Part shown: positions 43,032 to 50,966 of the stretch, one piece after another
How positions within the stretch are numbered: the first letter of the stretch is position 1
Layout of the letters: every line of letters starts with the position of its first letter
DNA from: Thermodesulfovibrionales bacterium
GTDB lineage: Bacteria; Nitrospirota; Thermodesulfovibrionia; Thermodesulfovibrionales; SM23-35
Reading direction: 5' to 3'
Length of the DNA stretch: 55,175 bases
NCBI GenBank assembly: GCA_030019415.1
Contig: JASEEX010000010.1
Coordinates: forward strand, 1 to 55,175
The notes under the pieces: model-generated
Database searches by the model: none
Told to the model about the DNA's origin: nothing
Seen by the model: only the letters and a program-made list of their open reading frames with translations
Made by a program: the position numbers and the translations under genes

Positions 43032-44165
43032 ATGCTTACCATACTCCATACAGAATCGTCAATGGGCTGGGGAGGGCAGGAGATAAGGATACTGGAGGAA
43101 TCTCTCGGCATGATCAGGCGGGGGCATCGTGTGATTATTGCAGCGCCAGAAAAAAGCAATATATCTAAAAGGGGAAAAGAAAGGGGTATAGAGGTCTTCC
43201 CCGCAGGTTTCAAGAAAAATCCCTTCTCGTTGTTGAGAATTATTTCTCTCATTGACAGGGGGAAGATCGAGATAGTCAATACCCACAGCTCTTCTGACAG
43301 CTGGGTCGCTACAGTCGCTGCAAGGCTATCCAGAGCGAAGCCAAAGATAATCAGGACGCGGCACCTTTCAACACCCATCAGCAGATCCTATCTCAGCCGT
43401 TTGTTATATGATGTGCTGCCTGATGCTATAATAACCACCGGTGAAGAGATAAAAAGGAGGATGGTGAGTGACAACAGGTTTGATGCCTCAAGGATTTTCT
43501 CCATACCAACAGGGGTCGATTTAGACCGCTTTAATCCGGCAAAGGTCAAACCAGCCCAGTTAAAAAATCCCCCTGTACCCCCCTTTACTAAAGGTGGGCA
43601 GGGGGGATTAAGGGGTGGTTTTTCCATAGGTATGATAGGAGTCTTAAGAAGCTGGAAAGGACACAAGTTCTTCATCGAAGCGGTTCCAGAAATATTAAGT
43701 CAAATACCTTATGCAGTCTTTTATATAGTCGGAGATGGTCCACAATATGAAAATATCAAAAATCTCATTCAGGAATTATCATTGCAGAACAGGGTCTTTA
43801 TGCTCGGTCATAGGGAAGATATACCTGAAATACTGGCGTCGCTGGATGTCGTTGTGCATCCCTCATATGCAAATGAAGGTGTCCCCCAGTCCATTCTTCA
43901 GGCGTTAGCCATGAAAAAGCCCGTAGTTGCTTCTGACGCAGGGTCTATAAGAGAAGTAATAATGAATGGTCAAACCGGATTTCTCATACCAACAAAAAAT
44001 CCATATAAGATTGCATCGAAACTCATAGATCTTTATAAGAACCCAGAACTATGCGCACGATTTGGTGAAGAAGGAAGAAAGCTCATCGAGAAACATTATT
44101 CAATAGATCAAATGCTTGACAAAATTGAAAGGCTTTATAAGACTTATCACAGACAAATTGAGTAA
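43032..44165 (+). CDS. GT4-family glycosyltransferase with repeat-coded insert
   Basis: 377-residue GT4. LTILHTESSMGWGGQEIRIL start, DASRIFSIPTGVDLDRFNPA, VFYIVGDGPQYENIKNL, VFMLGHREDIPEILASLDVV and GVPQSILQALAMKKPVVAS with the acceptor/donor motif. Residues about 178-198 (NPPVPPFTKGGQGGLRG) are encoded by a C/G-run palindrome between the two GT-B domains, and keep frame; the same repeat family appears in the lipoprotein gene. Ribosome site GAGG before ATG. Confidence 0.88.
   Translation: MLTILHTESSMGWGGQEIRILEESLGMIRRGHRVIIAAPEKSNISKRGKERGIEVFPAGFKKNPFSLLRIISLIDRGKIEIVNTHSSSDSWVATVAARLSRAKPKIIRTRHLSTPISRSYLSRLLYDVLPDAIITTGEEIKRRMVSDNRFDASRIFSIPTGVDLDRFNPAKVKPAQLKNPPVPPFTKGGQGGLRGGFSIGMIGVLRSWKGHKFFIEAVPEILSQIPYAVFYIVGDGPQYENIKNLIQELSLQNRVFMLGHREDIPEILASLDVVVHPSYANEGVPQSILQALAMKKPVVASDAGSIREVIMNGQTGFLIPTKNPYKIASKLIDLYKNPELCARFGEEGRKLIEKHYSIDQMLDKIERLYKTYHRQIE
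43565..43618. repeat. C-run/G-run palindromic repeat inside GT4 gene
   Basis: AATCCCCCTGTACCCCCC, TTTACTAAAGGTGGG, CAGGGGGGATTAAGGGG; related to 10444-10522 and read as NPPVPPFTKGGQGG. Confidence 0.85.
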
Positions 44166-44167
44166 CA

Positions 44168-45310
44168 ATGAAGCGATTTATTGACCGATTCAAAAATAGT
44201 GCAATTAAGAAGATTATAACATTATCACAGCAGTTGAACGTCCCGAAGAGAAATAACCGCAGAGCTATTCCCTCCAGATTTCTTGTAGTAAGCACAACAG
44301 GTATCGGAGATACACTATGGGGAACACCTGCTATAAGGGCTTTAAAAGAAACATATCCTGATAGTTACCTGGGTGTTTTGACAAACCAGATAGGGTCTGA
44401 GCTTTTACAGGAGAATCCAAACATAGATGAATTCTTTATTTTTAGGAGGGGGGGCAGGGCGATTTTTTCGTTACCAGTGCTATTAAAGATTCTCAGACAG
44501 AAAAAGTTTGAGGTCGCCTTTATTTTTCATGCCTCTGATCGGGTTATCTGGCCATTGGTGTTCTTTACAGGGGCAGGTGAAATTATAGGGACATATGATA
44601 CTAAAGGACTTGATTTCATATTGACAAGATCGACTGACCAATTACTTCATTCTCATGCCATTGAAAATAGATTGGCACTTGTTCGGCAGTTGGGAGCAAA
44701 TACAGAAGATAGGGCCCTGGAATTATATTTAACCGTTGAAGAAAGGAACAGAATGGAACAATTTCTCAAAGATAGAGGTATTAACAGAGACGTATTAATA
44801 GTAGGTTTGCATCCCGGTGCTAAGAATGTTTACAGGCGGTGGCCTTCAAAAAATTTTATTGATTTAGGGAATATACTTATAAAAAAACTGAACTGTCAAA
44901 TACTTATAACAGGCAGCAAGAAAGAAAATTCGTTAGTTGACGAGATATCAGCCAAAATCAATGGGGCTATTCCAATAGCAGGAAAATTATCGATAAGAGA
45001 GAGTGCTGCCCTTATAGAAAAGATGGATCTGTTTATTACCAATGATACGGGTCCTATGCATATTGCTTTCGCTTTGGAGACACCAACGATAGCAATGCTT
45101 TCCCCATCAAACCCTAACAACTGTGGTCCGTATAAGGCTAAAGGAAAATATAGGATAATAAAAAAACCTCAGACATGCACACCATGCATTTATAAAAAAT
45201 GCTATAACCCTGTTTGCATGGAACATATAACGGTTGAAGAGGTTGTTGCAGATGCAGAATCTTTACTGGGAAGTAAGGCAAGGGAAGGAAAAAATGGAAA
45301 ACATGTATAA
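44168..45310 (+). CDS. GT9 heptosyltransferase-like protein
   Basis: 380-residue GT9 protein. FLVVSTTGIGDTLWGTPAIR start, GLHPGAKNVYRRWPSKNFID, and FITNDTGPMHIAFALETPTI as the ADP-heptose region; cysteines CTPCIYKKCYNPVC at the C-terminus as in RfaF/RfaQ-like members. Third glycosyltransferase in the run. Overlaps the start of the ligase gene by 17 bases. Confidence 0.87.
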   Translation: MKRFIDRFKNSAIKKIITLSQQLNVPKRNNRRAIPSRFLVVSTTGIGDTLWGTPAIRALKETYPDSYLGVLTNQIGSELLQENPNIDEFFIFRRGGRAIFSLPVLLKILRQKKFEVAFIFHASDRVIWPLVFFTGAGEIIGTYDTKGLDFILTRSTDQLLHSHAIENRLALVRQLGANTEDRALELYLTVEERNRMEQFLKDRGINRDVLIVGLHPGAKNVYRRWPSKNFIDLGNILIKKLNCQILITGSKKENSLVDEISAKINGAIPIAGKLSIRESAALIEKMDLFITNDTGPMHIAFALETPTIAMLSPSNPNNCGPYKAKGKYRIIKKPQTCTPCIYKKCYNPVCMEHITVEEVVADAESLLGSKAREGKNGKHV

Positions 45311-46541
45311 ATCAGACACAAAATCATACAATCTGTTTGCATATGGCATAGTTATCGTATTAAGTATTTTGGTCTTCACGTTCCCTATTGCACATACAGC
45401 TACAATTAAGGCGATATGCCTTATTTTATTGTTAACATTGTGGTTTTCAAAAATGACAATTCAGAGAGAATGGCATATTCAAAAAACATCCATTGATTGG
45501 TTTATATTTTTTTACTTTCTTTTTGGAGTATTATCCCTATTTTCATCTGTAGATAGAATGGCAACCTTAAACTCGATAAAGAAAGAGATGATTGTAAATT
45601 TCATCCTCCTTTATCTTATAGTTAACAATCTCAAAAAAATATCTTATATTAAACCTATCCTAATAGCTATCTTCTTAGGCAACCTCATAGTGATTCCTTA
45701 TGGTTTTTACGACTTTTTCCTCATCCAAAAAGGAAATCTGTATAACCCTGCTATACGTTTTCACTCACTCAGTGCAGATTTTGCCTTTTTTTCCGCATAT
45801 TCAGTAACTACATTTCCCTTCATCTTCATTGCTTTTTTTTATGTAAAGGGCTTTAAACATAAGAGCCTCCTTGCTTTGTTGCTTACGACAAATATTTTAG
45901 CCCTCTATCTTAATCACCAACGTGGAGCATGGATTGCTGTTCTCATTGGATGTTTATTTACTCTCATGATATTTAAAAAATGGAAAGTTATGATTATATT
46001 CTCTCTCGCTTTTTTAGCAGTCCTTTTATCTTTACTACCGCCAAACGTCTTTCAGCATGGGGAAAAATTAATATCAAAGTCTGGCAAAGTTGATATCGAA
46101 AAAGTCGGAGGTAGTATAACTCCCAGGATTGAGACATGGAAATTTGCTCTCCAAAAGATAAAAGAAAATCCCTTCCTAGGATATGGACTTGGAAGGGACA
46201 ACTTTGCAAAAAAATATCCTCAACTCAAAGAAAAGTTCGGTCCAACAATTTTCCACGCACACAACATCTTCTTAGATACAGCCCTCCAGATGGGGCTTGG
46301 AGGACTCATAGTCTTTGTTTTACTCATTGGTAAAATACTCAAGGTACATTGGCATGCTTTCAAGCAGAGTAAAATCGCATTACAACAATATCTCTTATTA
46401 TCAATAATCGTAGTAACAATTGTTTTTTTAATAAGAAATTTTTTTGATACCCTTTTTGTTTCAGATAGTGGTTCTTTTCTTTGGTTTTTATGGGGGATCG
46501 GTATATCGCAATGCGTAAGGGAGACAGAAACCAATGGTTAA
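45294..46541 (+). CDS. O-antigen ligase/polymerase family membrane protein
   Basis: 415-residue protein with about ten membrane segments and a periplasmic loop between segments near residues 260-330. Wzy_C/WaaL pattern: LNHQRGAWIAVLIGCLF (Arg in cytoplasmic/periplasmic signature) and GYGLGRDNFAKKYPQL ... FHAHNIFLDTALQMGLGGL (His). It joins or polymerises glycan on lipid carriers; ligase and polymerase cannot be told apart from sequence alone. ATG at 45294 after AAGGAAAAA. Confidence 0.85.
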   Translation: MENMYKSDTKSYNLFAYGIVIVLSILVFTFPIAHTATIKAICLILLLTLWFSKMTIQREWHIQKTSIDWFIFFYFLFGVLSLFSSVDRMATLNSIKKEMIVNFILLYLIVNNLKKISYIKPILIAIFLGNLIVIPYGFYDFFLIQKGNLYNPAIRFHSLSADFAFFSAYSVTTFPFIFIAFFYVKGFKHKSLLALLLTTNILALYLNHQRGAWIAVLIGCLFTLMIFKKWKVMIIFSLAFLAVLLSLLPPNVFQHGEKLISKSGKVDIEKVGGSITPRIETWKFALQKIKENPFLGYGLGRDNFAKKYPQLKEKFGPTIFHAHNIFLDTALQMGLGGLIVFVLLIGKILKVHWHAFKQSKIALQQYLLLSIIVVTIVFLIRNFFDTLFVSDSGSFLWFLWGIGISQCVRETETNG

Positions 46542-47652
46542 TATTCTCTACCTTTTTGTCACTTTACCGATCGGAGGTGCTGAAGAACACCTGCTTACTG
46601 TTCTGAAAAATATTGATCAAACCACATATCATCCCATAGTATGTTGTATCCGGGAAAAAGGGGAAATAGGGGAAGAAATTGAAAAAATGGGTTTTGAGGT
46701 AATAGCTATGATGAGAAAGAGCAAGATGTGGGACATCAAGATAGTAACAGACATTCTCAGGATTATACGGGATAGGAAGATACACCTTGTTCATACACAC
46801 CTCTATCATGCGAATATGTATGGAAGGATAGCATCTCTTATAGCGAGAAAACCCGTCATTGCTACAGAGCACAATATCTATCCTTACTACAAGATGAAGC
46901 GGAGGGTTATAAATTGGCTTTTGGCAAAAAAAACTGATAGGATAATCGCGGTTTCTGAAATGGTTAAAAAAGAAGTAATGGCAAGGGATTGGATAAAACC
47001 ATCAAAGGTGGAAGTCATATATAGCGGCATAGATATGACAAGGTTTTCCTCTTCCCTGACAAGGGCAGAAGCTCGTCAGAGACTCGGAATTCCAATGGAT
47101 TGTTTTTTAATCGGAAATGTAAGCAGGCTCATCGAGCAGAAAGGACAGATATTTCTTATTAATGCTATGAGCATCGTCAATGATGCTATTCCAGGTGTTA
47201 AACTGGTAGTAGTTGGGGCAGGCCCATTGGAACCATATTTAAAAAATGAAGTTTCTACTAGAGGTCTTAATCAATATGTTAAGTTCATCGGCTCAAGAAG
47301 AGATATCCCTGATGTATTGAAAGCTATGGATGTTTTTGTTCTGCCCTCTCTTTGGGAAGGATTAGGAATTGTTCTTTTAGAAGCAATGGCATTATCGCTT
47401 CCTGTTATTGCCACTCCTGTTGGAGGTGTCGTTGAGATTGTACATCATGGGATTAATGGCCTCATCGTGCCACCCCGCAATGAAATTGCATTAGCAGAGT
47501 CAATAATCGAGCTTTATAAAGATGATAAGAAGCGGAAGATTTTTGGTGAGAGAGGGTTGGAAATGGTACGAGAGAAATTTACCTCTTCGAATATGGTACG
47601 ACATCTTGAATCGGTTTATCAATCTGTTACGGATTTCTTGAGATTCCAATGA
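46534..47652 (+). CDS. GT4-family glycosyltransferase
   Basis: 372-residue GT4. VTLPIGGAEEHLLTVLKNID start, TEHNIYPYY, VEVIYSGIDMTRFSSS, IGNVSRLIEQKGQIFLINAM, VVGAGPLEPYLKNEV and VLPSLWEGLGIVLLEAMALS. Overlaps the ligase gene by 8 bases and the methyltransferase by 4. Likely adds a residue of the O-chain or core; donor unknown. Confidence 0.9.
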   Translation: MVNILYLFVTLPIGGAEEHLLTVLKNIDQTTYHPIVCCIREKGEIGEEIEKMGFEVIAMMRKSKMWDIKIVTDILRIIRDRKIHLVHTHLYHANMYGRIASLIARKPVIATEHNIYPYYKMKRRVINWLLAKKTDRIIAVSEMVKKEVMARDWIKPSKVEVIYSGIDMTRFSSSLTRAEARQRLGIPMDCFLIGNVSRLIEQKGQIFLINAMSIVNDAIPGVKLVVVGAGPLEPYLKNEVSTRGLNQYVKFIGSRRDIPDVLKAMDVFVLPSLWEGLGIVLLEAMALSLPVIATPVGGVVEIVHHGINGLIVPPRNEIALAESIIELYKDDKKRKIFGERGLEMVREKFTSSNMVRHLESVYQSVTDFLRFQ

Positions 47653-48350
47653 ACAGGAAAAACACGGCACAAGTGATCAACTACTATAAGTTTTATATTG
47701 TTAAGCGGTTGCTCCATAGAAGTTTTAAAAAAAATGGTAGAGAATACATAAAGGGGTTAGTTCTTGATGTGGGAGCAGGATTAAGCCCTTTTCAGAAATA
47801 TATACAGAATGGAAAAATTATAACCCTTGATTCTACAAACCGGGTAAATCCATCTGTTGTGGGAGCCGCAACCTTTTTGCCTTTCAAATCAAATTCTTTT
47901 GACAGTATTATGTGCACCGATGTTCTCGAACATATAGAGGAGCCAGGCTTGTGTATCAGAGAAATACAACGGGTATTGAAAAATGATGGGTACCTGTACA
48001 TCACGGTGCCCATGCTTTGGTGCTTACATTATGAGCCGAGAGATTTCTATAGATTCACAAAGTATGGCATTACCTACCTTCTTGAAAAAGAAGGTTTGAC
48101 AATTGTAAAAGTAGAGCCTATCGGAAAGATTTTTTCATATGGAGCAGCTCGGTTTTGTGAAAAGCTTTACAATATTGTGAATAAGATATTTTTTTTCCTT
48201 CCAAAACAGCAGCGATTTATGATAGTTATACCTCTCCTTTTGCCAATACTTCTTTCTATGTATGGTATTACAGCGATTTTAGATACATTTAACAGGAGAG
48301 ATGTCTATTCTTGGTGTGTTATAGCGAAAAAGATAACTGTCTGGTCTTGA
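47649..48350 (+). CDS. SAM-dependent methyltransferase
   Basis: 233-residue class I methyltransferase. LVLDVGAGLSPFQKYIQ (motif I, about 38-54), FDSIMCTDVLEHIEEPGLCI (post-II region), DGYLYITVPMLW; a C-terminal hydrophobic hairpin near 185-215 suggests membrane association. In the polysaccharide run, so it probably modifies a glycan or lipid carrier; acceptor unknown. Confidence 0.85.
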   Translation: MNRKNTAQVINYYKFYIVKRLLHRSFKKNGREYIKGLVLDVGAGLSPFQKYIQNGKIITLDSTNRVNPSVVGAATFLPFKSNSFDSIMCTDVLEHIEEPGLCIREIQRVLKNDGYLYITVPMLWCLHYEPRDFYRFTKYGITYLLEKEGLTIVKVEPIGKIFSYGAARFCEKLYNIVNKIFFFLPKQQRFMIVIPLLLPILLSMYGITAILDTFNRRDVYSWCVIAKKITVWS

Positions 48351-48366
48351 CACTGCCATCTGTTAC

Positions 48367-48386
48367 GTGATACATTTTTGTATTAC
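48367..48386. promoter_or_regulatory. Possible VapB operator
   Basis: GTGATACA, four T, TGTATTAC: 8-base arms with one mismatch, 20 bases before the vapB ATG. Ribbon-helix-helix antitoxins usually repress through such a palindrome. Confidence 0.4.
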
Positions 48387-48405
48387 AAATTTAGAGGAGG
48401 ACATT

Positions 48406-48669
48406 ATGCCTGTGAGTGTAAGACTGGATAAGGAGACAGAGGAATTATTAGATAAGGCATCAAGGCTTCTTAGGACTTCAAAAAGTGAAGTGATAAAGAG
48501 GTCAATAAAACAATACTGCGAACCCATGATAGAAGAAAAAAAGCAAAATCTATCTGACTTTATCAAAGAGCTTATAAAAGACCATCCGGGAAGCGGAAGA
48601 GGAGACCTGTCAATCAGGGCTGAAGAGATATTAAGAGAAAGGCTCAGGAAACGGCATGATAATTATTGA
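48406..48669 (+). CDS. vapB: Ribbon-helix-helix antitoxin (VapB-like)
   Basis: 87-residue antitoxin. The MPVSVRLDKETEELLDKASR N-terminus is a ribbon-helix-helix with two helices and a basic DNA-binding strand; the charged C-terminus (about 50-87) would bind the toxin. ATG at 48406 follows GAGGAGG; it overlaps the toxin gene by 14 bases, the typical TA layout. Confidence 0.85.
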   Translation: MPVSVRLDKETEELLDKASRLLRTSKSEVIKRSIKQYCEPMIEEKKQNLSDFIKELIKDHPGSGRGDLSIRAEEILRERLRKRHDNY

Positions 48670-49075
48670 TACAGGCCCATTGGTTGCCCTTTTTGATAAA
48701 AGCGACAACCGCCATGATTTATGTCATGCTATTCTAAGAACTACTAAAATGTCTCTGATTACGACAATTCCGGTGCTAACTGAGGCATTTTATATCCTGA
48801 GTTTTTCGTGGCATATACAAGATGATTTATGGAAGTTTATTACTGATGACAATTTGGGGATATACAATCTCGACAGAAACCTTTTAAAGATATGTAGAGA
48901 GTTGATGAATAAATATCAAGACCTTCCCATGGACTTTGCGGATGCCTCACTGGTGGTGGTAGCAGAAAGGGAAAATATATCTACCGTTTTTACCCTTGAT
49001 CATAAAGATTTCAAGGTTTACAGAACAAAACACGGGAAAGGCTTTAAACTGCTGCCATCTTCATTAGAGTCCTAA
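48656..49075 (+). CDS. vapC: PIN-domain toxin (VapC-like)
   Basis: 139-residue PIN-domain RNase toxin. Acidic site: D5 in IIIDTGPLVAL, E in PVLTEAFYIL, D in PMDFADASLVVVAE, and a fourth in FTLDHKDFKVYR. VapC toxins cut tRNA or rRNA; the partner vapB overlaps. It is an insertion in the polysaccharide locus, and the next DNA (after TAATG) is gene debris. Confidence 0.92.
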   Translation: MIIIDTGPLVALFDKSDNRHDLCHAILRTTKMSLITTIPVLTEAFYILSFSWHIQDDLWKFITDDNLGIYNLDRNLLKICRELMNKYQDLPMDFADASLVVVAERENISTVFTLDHKDFKVYRTKHGKGFKLLPSSLES

Positions 49076-49146
49076 TGCTTACCATACTTGACACGAAATC
49101 ATCGGTGGGCTGGGAAGGCATAATTAAGACAAAGGAGACTGACTGA
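49075..49146 (+). pseudogene. GT4 5' fragment
   Basis: 24 codons: MLTILDTKSSVGWEGIIKTK and a stop, matching the start of the intact GT4 at 43032 (MLTILHTESSMGWGGQEIRIL). The stop is ours; the rest of the gene is missing. Confidence 0.75.
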
Positions 49147-49149
49147 TTA

Positions 49150-49296
49150 ATGCATATTGGAATTATCGGAACAGGTTATGTAGGGCTTGTTACAGGCGCT
49201 TGCTTCGCTGAATTTGGCGTTCTTGTTACCTGTGTTGACAAGGATGAAAAAAAGATAAAATCTCTGAAGAAAGGCATATCACGATTACCATATTAA
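49150..49296 (+). pseudogene. UDP-glucose 6-dehydrogenase 5' fragment
   Basis: 49 codons reading [20 protein letters not shown] then [19 protein letters not shown], the NAD-binding start of UDP-sugar dehydrogenases (Ugd/TuaD). It breaks at GGCATATCAC (49273-49282) and runs out of frame. Downstream is smpB. With the breakpoint inside a shared word, this looks like a deletion join. AGGAG precedes the ATG at 13 bases. Confidence 0.85.
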
Positions 49297-49688
49297 TGAG
49301 ACAGTAGAGTCTGGTATTGCCCTGTTAGGTACGGAAGTCAAATCCCTCAGAGAAGGCAAGGCTAACCTGAAAGACAGTTATGTAATTATAAAAGGGAGAG
49401 GTTTTTCTCCTGAACTGTCATATCAGCCTTTACAGCCACGGTAATATCATGAACCATGACCCTTTGAGGACACGGAAACTCCTCCTGCACAAGAAAGAGA
49501 TAAGCAGGCTGGCAGGTAAAGTTGTTGCCAAGGGATATACATTAATACCGCTAAAGCTGTATTTCAAGGATTCTTTTGCGAAGGTCGAGATCGGGCTTGC
49601 AAAAGGCAAGAAACTTTTTGAAAAAAGAGATACAATAAAAGAAAGGGAGGCACGGAGAGAAATCGAAAGGGCCATGAAAAGCAAATAA
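49275..49688 (+). pseudogene. smpB: SmpB (tmRNA-binding protein), 5' truncated and frameshifted
   Basis: From 49275 the frame reads [40 protein letters not shown], the SmpB start minus about 10 residues, fused to the ugd fragment. A T5 run (49412-49416) shifts the frame; with four T it continues [53 protein letters not shown] and ends at 49688. SmpB rescues stalled ribosomes with tmRNA. In intact form it would need another copy in the genome. A 3' ssrA stub may follow at 49755. Confidence 0.88.
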
Positions 49689-49707
49689 GCAGTGGCACTA
49701 TGCAGTA

Positions 49708-49745
49708 GGCAGTATTATTTTGCTGCTTACTGTTTACTGCCTACT
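49708..49745. repeat. GTAGGCAGTA inverted repeat
   Basis: GTAGGCAGTA (49708-49717) pairs with TACTGCCTAC (49735-49744). It has TACTG-type stutter words as in the lipoprotein signal peptide. Could be a terminator-like hairpin without a U run. Confidence 0.5.
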
Positions 49746-49754
49746 TGTAACGTC

Positions 49755-49766
49755 GGGGGCGAAAGG
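49755..49766 (+). pseudogene. ssrA: Possible tmRNA 5' stub
   Basis: GGGGGCGAAAGG matches the 5' end of bacterial tmRNA and lies next to smpB, its usual neighbour. Only 12 bases, then an unrelated coding fragment, so it is tentative. Confidence 0.4.
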
Positions 49767-49767
49767 G

Positions 49768-49872
49768 CACAGAAACTTCCTACATGGAGAGATAGGGCCA
49801 GAGAAATGGCCAAGTGTCTGGAACTACCCTCGCCATAAATACGCTACCTACCATGAGAAGATTGCTCAATAA
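49768..49872 (+). pseudogene. 3' fragment of unknown gene
   Basis: In-frame 34 residues HRNFLHGEIGPEKWPSVWNY, PRHKYATYHEKIAQ and stop TAA at 49870-49872. Its end overlaps the start of the next GT9 (ATG 49853), as genes do in polysaccharide operons. No start or family seen. Confidence 0.55.
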
Positions 49873-50795
49873 ACTGTTCAACGGAAAAGAAAAGATAGGG
49901 ATACCACAAACGAATTTGATGAAATTTTAGAAAGGGCCAGGCAGAATAACGCTCAGCGTTTTCTTATTGTATGGAACCGCCGACTCGTTGATATTGCACT
50001 CGGACTTTATGCACTCACTGAGAGGATCAAGACAATTATTCCAGACGCAAAACAAACCATTATGACCCGAAAAGAACTTGAAGAGGCGTTCCTTCTTCTT
50101 GAAGAAATCAGTGTTATCGGTGTTCCCTGGTGGCAGAGAGGAAGACCTGTAAATTTAGATGACACGTTCAGAAGGGTAAACATGAAAAAAGTGACTACCA
50201 TATTATCTTTGAGAGAGTCGATCCAACGAAATGGCTATCATGGCAAATCGGGAAGCTGACCCCAAGGCTTAAATGGAAGGATAAGTATGACAACTTGTGG
50301 AAACGCTTTAATTTACAGGACTCATCATTCTATATTGCTGCCCACGTAAATACAGAAACCCAGCAGTTTTATGGCTATAAAAAAGATTGGCCATTCGATA
50401 ACTGTAAGATGCTTTTTGAAAAACTTTCTGAAAAATCAGATACAAAAATAATACTGTTTGGTCATAGTAAAACAGACTCTTTTAATCTGTCTTCAATCAT
50501 AGACCTCAGGGGTAAGACCAGCCTCGTTGAAATGCTCTCAACAATCAAAAACTGCTGCAATATCCTCATCGCACCTGACGGCGGAGTGCTCTCTATCACA
50601 TACTACCTCGATGTTTGTTTTCCTATAACAGTAATATCTCTCTGGGGAGATTCAAATCAGGGAATATTAAAACAATCTGTACCTTCACCAAACACAGGAC
50701 TTAAACACATATCCATAATTGGTAGAGGTAAAGATGTATCCAATATAAAGGTTGAAGAGGTAATGAAAGAAATTAAGAGCATAAGTTATATATAA
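49853..50795 (+). pseudogene. GT9-type glycosyltransferase with frameshifts
   Basis: Begins ATG 49853 (MRRLLNKLFNGKEK), then in another frame ERARQNNAQRFLIVWNRRLV, DIALGLYALTERI (the GT9 phosphate-binding start), TRKELEEAFLLLEE. After an A6 run (about 50181-50189) the frame shifts again to YHIIFERVDPTKWLSWQI, then SSFYIAAHVNTETQQF, IILFGHSKTDSFN and LIAPDGGVLSITYYLD (ADP-heptose site in variant form). At least two single-base shifts, each at an A run. Probably dead; or one real gene with sequencing errors. Confidence 0.75.
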
Positions 50796-50846
50796 GGGGT
50801 CAAATATTTACAGGCTGGCGAAAAAGTTCCAATATTGACAATCTTG

Positions 50847-50917
50847 TCATGCTGAACTTGTTTCAGCATCTTATAAAATCAACAAGTTATGAGACCCTGA
50901 ACCAAGTTCAGGGTGAC
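50847..50917. repeat. REP-like hairpin pair (GTCAT...)
   Basis: GTCATGCTGAACTTGTTTCA then GCATC at 50847-50871, and GAGACCCTGAACC ... GGTGAC at 50891-50917, inverted to each other. Same ends as the other hairpin repeats, with stems GCTGAA/TTCAGC and CCCTGAA/TTCAGGG. The rest of 50796-50966 holds nothing else I see. Confidence 0.85.
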
Positions 50918-50966
50918 ACAAACATTCTTTTTCAACAGGCTGGAAAGATTTTACCCTATATAGGTT

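Noticed and set aside
49708-49745. Rho-independent terminator after smpB
   Set aside because: Stem is good but there is no U run, and the words belong to the TACTG stutter family.
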